Source: Frigoribacterium sp. CG_9.8 (GTDB taxonomy: Bacteria; Actinomycetota; Actinomycetes; Actinomycetales; Microbacteriaceae). From it: a DNA stretch of 64,000 nt. A program made the translations under genes and the position numbers. The stretch lies in assembly GCF_015751965.1 (NCBI RefSeq), contig NZ_JADOVH010000002.1:434001-498000 (forward strand), written 5' to 3'. Below, piece by piece: positions 30,278 to 37,918 of this stretch; position 1 is the first letter of the stretch, and the number at the start of each line of letters is the position of its first letter. The notes below the pieces were generated by a model. That model did not search any database. It was not told where the DNA came from and saw nothing but the letters and a program-made list of their open reading frames with translations.

Positions 30278-31801
30278 ATGCCAGACAACAACGACCAAGA
30301 GCACGACGAATACGGCGATCTCGATCCCAAGCTGAGCGAGAAGCTTGCCGTGCTCGACGAGTCCGATGCGCTCATGCGGTCGAATGCCCTGCGTGCGGGC
30401 CTCGAGGACTACAACCTCGACGACGAAGACCGCGACATCCTCGATTCCGCATCGGATGATCCGGATGCCGTCACCTACCTGCCGGCCCTGCCGGTGCTCG
30501 CGATCGTCGGTCGCCCCAACGTGGGCAAGTCGGCGCTCGTCAACCGCATCCTCGGCCGTCGCGAAGCTGTGGTGCAGGACACCCCCGGTGTCACCCGCGA
30601 CCGCGTGACCTACAAGGGCGAGTGGGCCGGACGCAGGTTCACCCTCGTCGACACCGGTGGCTGGGAGCCGGATGCCAAGGGCATCAACGCCTCCGTCGCC
30701 GCCCAGGCCGAGATCGCGATCGACCTCGCCGACGCCGTGCTGTTCGTCGTGGACGCCACGGTCGGTGCCACCAGCACGGATGAGCACGTCGTACGCATGC
30801 TGCGCTCCACGAGCAAGCCCGTGATCCTCGCCGCCAATAAGGTGGATGACGCCCGCCAGGAGCCGGAAGCCGCCAGCCTCTGGAGCCTCGGCCTTGGCGA
30901 GCCATGGCCGGTCTCCGCCCTCCACGGTCGCGGCGTCGCCGACCTGCTCGACCATGTGTTGACGATCCTCCCCGAGGTCTCGACGGTCGCGAAGGAAGAG
31001 GTCGGTGGACCGCGCCGGGTTGCGATTCTCGGCCGCCCGAACGTCGGTAAGTCCAGTCTGCTCAACAAGGCCGTCGGCGAAGAGCGCGTCGTCGTCAACG
31101 AGATGGCCGGAACCACTCGCGACCCGGTGGATGAGCAGGTCGAGCTCGGTGGCAAGGTATGGCGTTTCGTCGATACCGCGGGAATCCGTCGTCGCATGAA
31201 TCTCGCCCAGGGCGCCGACTTCTACGCATCGCTACGCACCAGCGCGGCGCTCGAAAAGGCCGAGGTCGCCGTTGTCGTGCTCGACGTGAGTGACGTGATC
31301 AGCGAGCAGGACGTGCGCATCATCGACCTCGTGCTCGAGTCGGGCCGTGCGCTCGTGTTGGCGTTCAACAAGTGGGACCTGATGGATGACGACCGCCGTC
31401 GCTATCTCGAACGTGAGATCGAGCAGGACCTCGCCCACGTGGCCTGGGCACCGCGGGTCAACATCTCCGCAAAGACCGGCCGTCATCTCGAAAAGCTGGT
31501 TCCCGCGCTTGAGCTCGCGCTTGCATCGTGGGACACCCGCATCGCCACCGGCAAGTTCAACGCTCTAGTCGCAGAACTCGCGTCCGAGCATCCGCACCCG
31601 GTTCGCGGCGGAAAGCAGCCGCGCATCCTATTCGGCACCCAGGCCGCGACGCGTCCGCCGACATTCGTCCTGTTCACCACCGGATTCCTCGACCCCGGGT
31701 ACCGTCGTTTCATCACGCGACGTCTGCGTGAGATCTTCGGCTTCGAGGGCAGCCCGATCAACGTGAACATGCGCGTGCGCGAGCGTCGTAAGCGCACCTA
31801 G
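30278..31801 (+). CDS. der: Ribosome-assembly GTPase Der (EngA)
   Basis: Der is a tandem GTPase needed for 50S subunit maturation. The two G1 loops GRPNVGKSA (78-86) and GRPNVGKSS (252-260) are intact, each followed by DTxG-type and NKxD-type motifs, and a KH-like C-terminal domain ends in [10 protein letters not shown]. The first 65 residues are an acidic leader seen in actinobacterial Der. AGAGGA precedes ATG 30278. Confidence 0.96.
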   Translation: MPDNNDQEHDEYGDLDPKLSEKLAVLDESDALMRSNALRAGLEDYNLDDEDRDILDSASDDPDAVTYLPALPVLAIVGRPNVGKSALVNRILGRREAVVQDTPGVTRDRVTYKGEWAGRRFTLVDTGGWEPDAKGINASVAAQAEIAIDLADAVLFVVDATVGATSTDEHVVRMLRSTSKPVILAANKVDDARQEPEAASLWSLGLGEPWPVSALHGRGVADLLDHVLTILPEVSTVAKEEVGGPRRVAILGRPNVGKSSLLNKAVGEERVVVNEMAGTTRDPVDEQVELGGKVWRFVDTAGIRRRMNLAQGADFYASLRTSAALEKAEVAVVVLDVSDVISEQDVRIIDLVLESGRALVLAFNKWDLMDDDRRRYLEREIEQDLAHVAWAPRVNISAKTGRHLEKLVPALELALASWDTRIATGKFNALVAELASEHPHPVRGGKQPRILFGTQAATRPPTFVLFTTGFLDPGYRRFITRRLREIFGFEGSPINVNMRVRERRKRT

Positions 31802-31816
31802 CCCCCGCTGGCCCTT

Positions 31817-31905
31817 GGTCGAGTAGGTCGCTCCAGCGACCGTATCGAGACCCCTGCGCCCCTCCCGTTGGTCGAGTAGGTCGCTTTAGTGACCGTATCG
31901 AGACC
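31817..31905 (+). repeat. Two copies of a 36-bp palindromic dispersed element
   Basis: Copies at 31817-31852 and 31870-31905 run from GGTCGAGTAGGTCGCT to GACCGTATCGAGACC, so each is an imperfect hairpin. They lie between der and a nudix gene. The inner loop differs (CCAGC versus TTAGT) while the outer arms are identical. A further copy overlaps cmk, and half-copies occur at about 2685 and 32423. Confidence 0.88.
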
Positions 31906-31927
31906 CCTGGTGGTGCACACTTAACAG

Positions 31928-32416
31928 ATGTCTGACCGACCCCCGCCACTCCCGCCCGGATACATCCGTGATCCAGGGGATACCTGGGTCTACGGCCCCG
32001 ACGGTGCCAAATTTTGGGGGCTCTTCGGTGCTGCTGGGTTGCTGGTTTGGCATCCGTCTGTCGGTATCCTGCTGCAGCATCGTGTCGGCTGGAGCCACTT
32101 CGGTGGCACCTGGGGACTCCCCGGCGGTGCACGCAAAGAGGGCGAGAGTGCGGTCGACGGCGCACTGCGCGAGGCGGCGGAAGAGGCGACGGTGCCGGCA
32201 CACCTGCTGCGCATCATCCACACCTCTGTGCTCGACCTCGGGTACTGGTCCTACACGACAGTCGTAGCGGAGGCGACCGAGGTTTTCGAACCCATCATTG
32301 CGGATGCCGAGAGCGCCGAGCTGCGTTGGGTACCGGTGTCTGAGGTCGAGTCTCTTCCTCTGCACCCAGGTTTCGGTGAGGCCTGGGCTGGTCTCCGCAC
32401 CTATCTCGCTGAGTGA
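31928..32416 (+). CDS. Nudix hydrolase
   Basis: The 162-residue hydrolase has an orthodox nudix box at residues 66-89 (GGARKEGES, then ALREAAEEATV). The short proline-rich N-terminus is followed by a compact single domain. The size and box resemble MutT/8-oxo-dGTPase-like or general NTP hydrolases; the substrate cannot be assigned. It starts at ATG 31928, 22 bp after the second dispersed element. Confidence 0.85.
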   Translation: MSDRPPPLPPGYIRDPGDTWVYGPDGAKFWGLFGAAGLLVWHPSVGILLQHRVGWSHFGGTWGLPGGARKEGESAVDGALREAAEEATVPAHLLRIIHTSVLDLGYWSYTTVVAEATEVFEPIIADAESAELRWVPVSEVESLPLHPGFGEAWAGLRTYLAE

Positions 32417-32457
32417 TTTCGCCGGTCGAGTAGTGCCGTCTGCGCTCCCTCCCCGCT

Positions 32458-32518
32458 GTTCAACTGTCAAAGAATGTCGTCTAACGGGCCCGTCCGCGGC
32501 ACTCTTTGACAGTTGAAC
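32458..32518. repeat. 16-bp inverted repeat with 29-base loop
   Basis: GTTCAACTGTCAAAGA (32458-32473) is perfectly complementary to TCTTTGACAGTTGAAC (32503-32518). Imperfect pairing extends further inward. It lies between the nudix gene and the HNH gene and could be a terminator or part of a small mobile element. Confidence 0.85.
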
Positions 32519-32560
32519 GGGCGATGCGGGCAGGCGCTTGTTACGCGTAGGTTGACCTCT

Positions 32561-32600
32561 CTTCCTGTGGAAGATCAGCTTGACCATTATCCACAGGAAG
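32561..32600. repeat. 11-bp inverted repeat containing a DnaA-box-like 9-mer
   Basis: CTTCCTGTGGA (32561-32571) pairs with TCCACAGGAAG (32590-32600) over an 18-base loop. TTATCCACA, identical to the E. coli DnaA box, lies at 32587-32595. It sits about 60 bp before the HNH gene start. Confidence 0.75.
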
Positions 32601-32659
32601 TCCTGGTCAGCACCCTGTTTAGCTCCGACAATGTCAGTGGTCACTGCGATAGTTATGGC

Positions 32660-33994
32660 ATGGCAACCCCGAGCGTGACCGACGTGAGCGCAGCGAGACT
32701 CACCGACAGTGAGCTGATGCGCACCCTCGCCGACCGGTGCGAAAGACGCCGGTGTGACGACGCGGATATCGCCCGCCTCAGCGCAGAAATAGCCGAACGA
32801 TCCCGGTCCAGTCTCGGTTCGAACTCTCTCGCATCACGAATGCGAGCATCCGGTGCTGCGGCACTGGTGGTGACCATCGGGCGCATAACCCGGGTAGACG
32901 CGGCTCGCTACGTGACGGTCGGTTCAGCCACCGCTGCACGGGTGAGCATCACCGGCCAAGCGCTGGAGCCCCGGTACCCGTATCTGGCAGACGCCCTCGC
33001 GACCGGCGATATTCCGATGGATGCCGCGGCCGTCATCATCTCGAACCCGGATCAGGCCAGTCCGCGCGCGCATGATGATGACCTCGTCGTTGCTGAAGCA
33101 GCAATGGCAGAATTCGCCCGTTCTCAGCCGGCCGACCTCGTGCGTCGGTTTGCGATCTGCTGCCGAGACAGGCTCGATTCCGATGGCATCGCCTCGCGCG
33201 AAGAGGATCTGGTCTCGCGTCGAGCACTCTCCTTCGTCGAGTTGGCCAGCGGTATGTCCCGACTCACCTGGGATCTCGATCCACTGAGCGCGGCAACCGT
33301 GCGCGGCTTCGTCGACACCTACATCAACACCCTTCATCACACGGGAAAGAAGAGCCAGAGCCTCTTCGACTTCCAGTCGGACGGAGAGACGGATCTGAAT
33401 GCGCTGCGTGACATCCGCACTCGCAAGCAGATGGCGTCAGATGGCATGCTCGAGCTATTCGCGCATGTGAGCAATTGCTCCACAACCGTATCCCCGATGC
33501 CGAAGAGGACCCTCGTCGTGCGGATGACGCTTGACAGCCTGCTCACCGGCCTCGGTGAGGCCACCGTCGATGGCGTTGAGCAGCCGATCTCTGCCGGCAC
33601 TGCTCGCCGGATGGCCGCGGAGGCGGGGATCATCCCGATCGTGATGGGCGGCCCGAGTGAGATCCTCGATCTCGGGCGGGAACAGCGACTGTTCACGCCG
33701 AAGCAGAAGCTCGCCATTCTCGAGATCCACCCCACCTGTGCGGCCTGCGGGCGACCACCGGAGTGGACCGAGGTGCACCACATCCGGTGGTACCAGCGTG
33801 ACGGCGGGCGCACCGATATTGCCAACGCGATCCCGCTCTGCTCGTCCGATCATCACGCGGTGCACGACAACGGATGGGAGATCACGACGAAAGACGGAGT
33901 GCCCTGGTTCATCCCGCCCTCTGCCGTCGATATTTACCGCACGCCACGGCGTGGACACAGCATCCCGAGGATCTTGTTTCCCGCGCACGCCTGA
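32660..33994 (+). CDS. DUF222 (13E12-type) protein with HNH endonuclease domain
   Basis: The 444-residue protein combines an N-terminal DUF222 region with a C-terminal HNH nuclease motif, like the 13E12 repeat family that is present in many copies in actinobacterial genomes. The HNH part has CAACGRPPEWTEVHHI, then NAIPLCSSDHHAVHDNGWEI, with paired cysteines and the His/Asn/His core. The biological role is not established. ATG 32660 is chosen because upstream in-frame sequence runs through the two inverted repeats. Mobility is suspected because of those flanking repeats, but no transposase is encoded. Confidence 0.82.
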   Translation: MATPSVTDVSAARLTDSELMRTLADRCERRRCDDADIARLSAEIAERSRSSLGSNSLASRMRASGAAALVVTIGRITRVDAARYVTVGSATAARVSITGQALEPRYPYLADALATGDIPMDAAAVIISNPDQASPRAHDDDLVVAEAAMAEFARSQPADLVRRFAICCRDRLDSDGIASREEDLVSRRALSFVELASGMSRLTWDLDPLSAATVRGFVDTYINTLHHTGKKSQSLFDFQSDGETDLNALRDIRTRKQMASDGMLELFAHVSNCSTTVSPMPKRTLVVRMTLDSLLTGLGEATVDGVEQPISAGTARRMAAEAGIIPIVMGGPSEILDLGREQRLFTPKQKLAILEIHPTCAACGRPPEWTEVHHIRWYQRDGGRTDIANAIPLCSSDHHAVHDNGWEITTKDGVPWFIPPSAVDIYRTPRRGHSIPRILFPAHA

Positions 33995-34051
33995 TCTGTT
34001 GATCTGCGCGTCAGTCGTTTGCTGAATCCGGCCGGTAACTACACTGATGCG

Positions 34052-34597
34052 ATGGCTATCCTTCTTGCTCCGTGCGTCGTCAATGCCCTCCGTGCGGATG
34101 CCGGGTTGGTCGGCATCACGGCGATCGACAAACGGGCTGTCGACGGGCCGGTGCAGGTTCGCAAACTGGGCCTTTTCGCCGACGTGCAGACGGATCGCAA
34201 GAATCACGGCGGAAAAGACAAGGCGCTGTATGCCTACGCGCAAGAGGATGCTGACTTCTGGGCGTCCAAGCTCGGCCGTGATCTCGATCCAGGCTGGTTC
34301 GGCGAGAACCTGCGCGTATCGGGGATCGATGTCAGCAATGCCCGGGTTGGGGAACGCTGGCGCATCGGCGACACGGTGGAGGTCGAGGTGACGATGCCGA
34401 GGACGCCCTGCGCAACCTTCGCTCGCTGGGTCGGGGGATCGGATGAGCGGGGCTGGGTCAAGCGGTTCGCGCTCGAGGGCCGACTCGGTGCCTATCTCCG
34501 AGTCATCCGCACCGGGAAGGTCCAGTCCGGAGACACCGTCGAGGTACTAACGGTTCCGAATGGCGCCCAGACCGTACTCGAGATGTTCCGCGCCTAG
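34052..34597 (+). CDS. MOSC-domain protein
   Basis: The 181-residue protein is a stand-alone MOSC domain, the sulfur-carrier domain of molybdenum-cofactor sulfurases and of YiiM-type enzymes that detoxify N-hydroxylated bases. The conserved cysteine is C120 in MPRTPCATF, and KALYAYAQEDADFW and GWFGENLRVSG match the YiiM-like subgroup. A role in reducing N-hydroxylated compounds is possible but unproven. ATG 34052 lacks a strong ribosome site. Confidence 0.85.
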   Translation: MAILLAPCVVNALRADAGLVGITAIDKRAVDGPVQVRKLGLFADVQTDRKNHGGKDKALYAYAQEDADFWASKLGRDLDPGWFGENLRVSGIDVSNARVGERWRIGDTVEVEVTMPRTPCATFARWVGGSDERGWVKRFALEGRLGAYLRVIRTGKVQSGDTVEVLTVPNGAQTVLEMFRA

Positions 34598-34688
34598 AGC
34601 GTCCGGGCGGTGTCTTCGCCGGCCACGCGTTCGCGATAAGCTGTCGAAGGTCGAAATCGTCGGGAGAACTTCACGATGATGGCGGCCG

Positions 34689-34732
34689 GTCGCGGGCTGT
34701 AGCGCAGCTTGGTAGCGCACCTGACTGGGGGT
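34689..34732 (+). pseudogene. Duplicated 5' half of tRNA-Pro, truncated in the anticodon loop
   Basis: Forty-four bases are identical to 34780-34823 and cover the acceptor 5' strand, D arm, anticodon 5' stem and the anticodon GGG itself. After the loop the sequence changes to a short hairpin (AGTGG-TTTA-CCACT at 34735-34748). No T arm or acceptor 3' strand follows, so it cannot be a functional tRNA. Confidence 0.85.
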
Positions 34733-34783
34733 TAAGTGGTTTACCACTCTTCGGTCGGCTCGAACAACTGAAAATCAACGTCG

Positions 34784-34857
34784 CGGGCTGTAGCGCAGCT
34801 TGGTAGCGCACCTGACTGGGGGTCAGGGGGTCGCAGGTTCAAATCCTGTCAGCCCGA
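34784..34857 (+). tRNA. tRNA-Pro(GGG)
   Basis: A complete cloverleaf is visible: acceptor CGGGCTG with CAGCCCG, D arm GCGC with GCGC, anticodon stem CCTGA with TCAGG and loop CTGGGGG (anticodon GGG at 34818-34820, reading CCC and CCU), T arm GCAGG with CCTGT around TTCAAAT, and discriminator A. CCA is not encoded. Confidence 0.95.
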
Positions 34858-34901
34858 CGGAAGGGCTGTTCTAAGAACTGTTCTAAGAACTGCCTGAAAG
34901 T

Positions 34902-34940
34902 GAAACGCTCCCGAGGATTCTCGGGAGCGTTTCGTCTTTT
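34902..34940 (+). terminator. Intrinsic terminator after tRNA-Pro
   Basis: A perfect 14-bp stem (GAAACGCTCCCGAG with its complement) closes a GATT loop and is followed by GTCTTTT. It starts about 45 bp after the tRNA. Just before it, GTTCTAAGAACT is duplicated at 34868-34891. Confidence 0.88.
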
Positions 34941-35090
34941 CCGGCTCTGTTGTCGGTCTGAACCAGGCCCAGTAAGTACTGATCGGTGCTTTTTCTAGTT
35001 AACTGGCAAACGCGCCCGTTTGTGGGCGCGTTGGATTGTCCGGTCTGCGGTGGTGGGTGCCGTGCGGCGGTGTCAGAAAGCCCGTGTTTT

Positions 35091-35708
35091 TTAGGTTCGC
35101 AGCGGGGATTCCAGCTCGCCGCGGGCCGCGATGTCGAGGATCGAATCGCGTGCGGTGGTCTTCGTGTAGAGGTTGTCCCAGACGCGGTCCCGGCGCCTCA
35201 CGATAGCGTCTGCGCGAACGCGGTCCGGTTCGGCTTCGGCTTCCACTTCGTCGCGGAGGAACTTTGCGATGGTGCGCAAGTTGAAGTTGATGAGCATGAT
35301 GGTGATGAGGATCTGGCCAGCGGCGAAGCCTCGAACCCGTCGACGTCCGGAGGAGGCGACAAGCTCCTTGCCGTCGTCTTTGAAGCCGCTGTGCAGGGAC
35401 TCGATGGACTGGCGGGCGTGGTCGTGGAACTCATCCCATTCCGGGCTCATGAACGGGAACGCTTGCTTCTGCCGCAGGGTGTCTTCCTTGGTGAAAGAGA
35501 CGGAATGCTGCTTGCAGATGCGGTCAAGAAATTCGGGGAGGTCGCCCTGTTCGACGGCGGGACGTTCCTGGTTCGCGGCCTTCTTCGAGAGCTATCGGAG
35601 CGGGCAGGTGACGGTGGGGCTGTCGCCGAGTGCTGGGCAGCCACAACGACAACCCGATCCCTCTTTCCTGTTCCGCTTCGAAAAACCCAATGTAGAGCGA
35701 TGAGACAT
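35091..35708 (-). pseudogene. Decayed transposase-like gene (C-terminal remnant)
   Basis: On the minus strand one frame reads from ATG 35708 through a cysteine-rich segment (GCRCGCPALGDSPTVTCPLR), meets an amber codon at 35594-35592, and continues through AANQERPAVEQGDLPEFLDR to WDEFHDHARQSIESLHSGFK and RRRVRGFAAGQILITIMLIN. The style resembles uncharacterised transposase-like proteins of actinobacteria, but no exact family could be named. The N-terminal part is missing. It lies between tRNA-Pro and the ABC exporter and suggests that the accessory block arrived by transfer. Confidence 0.6.
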
Positions 35709-35758
35709 GACACCTGATGAGACGACTTTCCGAGACGCTCGGGGCAGGGGCGCCGAGC

Positions 35759-37666
35759 TCAGTGACTGGGTCGGCTCAGCGCTTCCTCGTCGGTCGCGAC
35801 ATTCTTCTGCACGGCGAACTGGGTCCGGTGCAATTCCTCGTACCGCCCACCCACAGCCAGCAGCTCCTCGTGCGTACCGCGCTCCACGATCGAGCCGTCC
35901 TCAACGACGAGGATCAGGTCCGCGCTGCGGATGGTGGAGAGGCGGTGTGCGATCACCATCGCCGTCCGTCCCTTGAGCGCCTCGCTGAGCGCCGCCTGCA
36001 CGGCGGCCTCAGACGTCGAGTCCAGCGCCGCCGTCGCCTCGTCGAGGATGACGACGCGCGGCTGGGCGAGGAGGAGCCTCGCGATAGTCATCCGCTGGCG
36101 CTCACCCCCGGACAACCGGTAGCCACGCTCTCCCACCATGGTGTCCAGCTGGTCCGGCAGGGACCGGATGAGCGGCTCGAGCCGCGCACGGCGCACGGCG
36201 TCCCACACCTCGTCGTCGGACGCCTCCGGCCTCGCGAGGCGCAGATTTGAGAGGATGGTCTCGTGGAACAGGTGGCCGTCCTGCGTGACCATGCCCAGGC
36301 TGTGCCGCATGGAGACGAATGTGACATCGCGAACATCCGTCCCCGCGAGGCGCACGGCACCGCTGTCGACGTCATACAGGCGTGCGAGTAGTTGCGCAAT
36401 TGTGGACTTGCCGGCACCGGACGTACCAACGAGGGCAACGGTCTGCCCCGGCTCGATCCTGAAGGACACTCCATGCAGCACCTCCTCGCCGCCGCGGGTG
36501 TCCAGCGTGGAAACCTCCTCAAGAGAGGCGAGGGAGACTTTGTCCGCCGACGGGTAGGCGAAGCGCACGTTGTCGAACTCGACGGCCACTGGGCCTTCGG
36601 GCACGGCGACGGCGTCGGGCTTCTCCTTGATGAGCGGTTCGAGGTCCAGCACCTCGAAGACGCGCTCGAAGCTGACCACCGCGCTCATGATCTCCACCCG
36701 TGCGTTTGCGAGGCTGGTGAGCGGCGCGTAGAGGCGGGTGAGGAGGAGCGCCAGGGTGACCACCTCACCGGTATTCAGCTGGCCGGCGAGTGCGAGGAAG
36801 CCGCCGAGCCCATACACGAGTGCGAGGGCGAGAGCGGAGACGAGCATCAGTGCGGTGAAGAAGACGAACTGCAGCATCGCGGTCCGGACCCCGATGTCTC
36901 GAACACGGGCGGCGCGGACGCGGAACTCCTCGGCCTCCTCGTCGGGACGGCCGAACAGCTTGACGAGGGTGGCACCGGGCGCGGAGAAGCGCTCGGTCAT
37001 CTGGCTGCTCATGGCGGAATTGTGATCGGCGGCCTCGCGACGCAGCGCGGCGAGGCGGCCGCCCATGCGGCGCGCGGGTATCAGAAAAATGGGGAGCATG
37101 ATCACGGCGAGAACCGTCACAAGCCAGGATGTGTTGAGCATGACTATCAGGGTGAGGGTCAGCGCCACGAGGTTCGTGACCACGCCGGACAGCGTGCCGC
37201 TGAAGGCCTGCTGGGCGCCGATCACATCGTTGTTGAGTCGGCTCACGAGGGCGCCCGTCCGCGTGCGGGTGAAGAACGCGATCGGCATCTTCTGCACGTG
37301 GTTGAAGACGGAGGTGCGGAGGTCCAAAATCACGCCTTCGCCGATCCGCGCCGAGTACCAGCGCGTTACGAGTGACACGGCGGCATCGGCGACGGCCACG
37401 ACGGCGATGGCGATGGCGAGCCACACGATCGTGGTGACCTCGCCCTGGGCGACGATGACGTCGACCACCTGGCCGGCGAGTACCGGCGTCGCGACCGCGA
37501 GGAAAGCTCCGACGATGGAGAGGGCGATGAAGATCAGCAGCTTGGACCGGTAGGGCACCGCGAACGTCATGATCCGCCGCACGGACTCACGCGAGATGCC
37601 GTGCTTGCCGTCTTTGGCACTAGAGATCTTGTACAGCGAGCTCCAGGCCGCGCCTTCCATGCTCAT
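35759..37666 (-). CDS. ABC exporter, fused membrane and ATPase domains
   Basis: The 635-residue half-transporter has six predicted membrane helices in residues 40-330, then an ATPase domain with Walker A GTSGAGKST (414-422), signature LSGGERQR, Walker B VVILDEATAALD and switch IAHRLS. Half-transporters of this MsbA/LmrA-like type dimerise to export lipids, peptides or drugs. AAAGGGAA precedes the start. It is followed on the same strand, after about 250 bp, by the UvrA-like gene as its upstream neighbour. The pairing suggests drug tolerance, which is inference. Confidence 0.9.
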   Translation of the reverse strand: MSMEGAAWSSLYKISSAKDGKHGISRESVRRIMTFAVPYRSKLLIFIALSIVGAFLAVATPVLAGQVVDVIVAQGEVTTIVWLAIAIAVVAVADAAVSLVTRWYSARIGEGVILDLRTSVFNHVQKMPIAFFTRTRTGALVSRLNNDVIGAQQAFSGTLSGVVTNLVALTLTLIVMLNTSWLVTVLAVIMLPIFLIPARRMGGRLAALRREAADHNSAMSSQMTERFSAPGATLVKLFGRPDEEAEEFRVRAARVRDIGVRTAMLQFVFFTALMLVSALALALVYGLGGFLALAGQLNTGEVVTLALLLTRLYAPLTSLANARVEIMSAVVSFERVFEVLDLEPLIKEKPDAVAVPEGPVAVEFDNVRFAYPSADKVSLASLEEVSTLDTRGGEEVLHGVSFRIEPGQTVALVGTSGAGKSTIAQLLARLYDVDSGAVRLAGTDVRDVTFVSMRHSLGMVTQDGHLFHETILSNLRLARPEASDDEVWDAVRRARLEPLIRSLPDQLDTMVGERGYRLSGGERQRMTIARLLLAQPRVVILDEATAALDSTSEAAVQAALSEALKGRTAMVIAHRLSTIRSADLILVVEDGSIVERGTHEELLAVGGRYEELHRTQFAVQKNVATDEEALSRPSH

Positions 37667-37769
37667 TCAGTTCCCTTTCGTGGGCAGAAGGCCCAGCTTA
37701 GATGGCGAATTATCCGAGCTTTGCGACGCGGCTGCCGAGGTGTAGCGCGGTGCGCCTGTCAGCGTTATG

Positions 37770-37790
37770 GACTGCGTCGGATCCGCAGTC
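37770..37790 (-). promoter_or_regulatory. Small palindrome ahead of the ABC exporter gene
   Basis: GACTGCG and CGCAGTC flank a 7-base centre, about 105 bp upstream of the exporter start. It could be an operator. No adjacent regulator gene supports this. Confidence 0.25.
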
Positions 37791-37918
37791 ATTCGAGGAC
37801 TGTGTGCCGGCTCTGAGGCAGAAGCAAAGACGCTGTCACACACCCGACCCGACACCAAACGGGGGTTGCTCACGGTTCGCAAACCCGGAGTAGCCGCTTA
37901 CTGCATTCCAGCCCCGAC

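Noticed and set aside
32587-32595. TTATCCACA as part of a replication origin
   Set aside because: It is a single box inside an 11-bp inverted repeat, with no dnaA, dnaN or AT-rich region nearby.
34689-34779. A second functional tRNA-Pro
   Set aside because: Identity ends in the anticodon loop; there is no T arm or acceptor 3' strand.
34986-35717. Plus-strand open frame of 243 codons
   Set aside because: It is antisense to the decayed transposase-like gene, whose minus-strand frame shows the meaningful protein segments.
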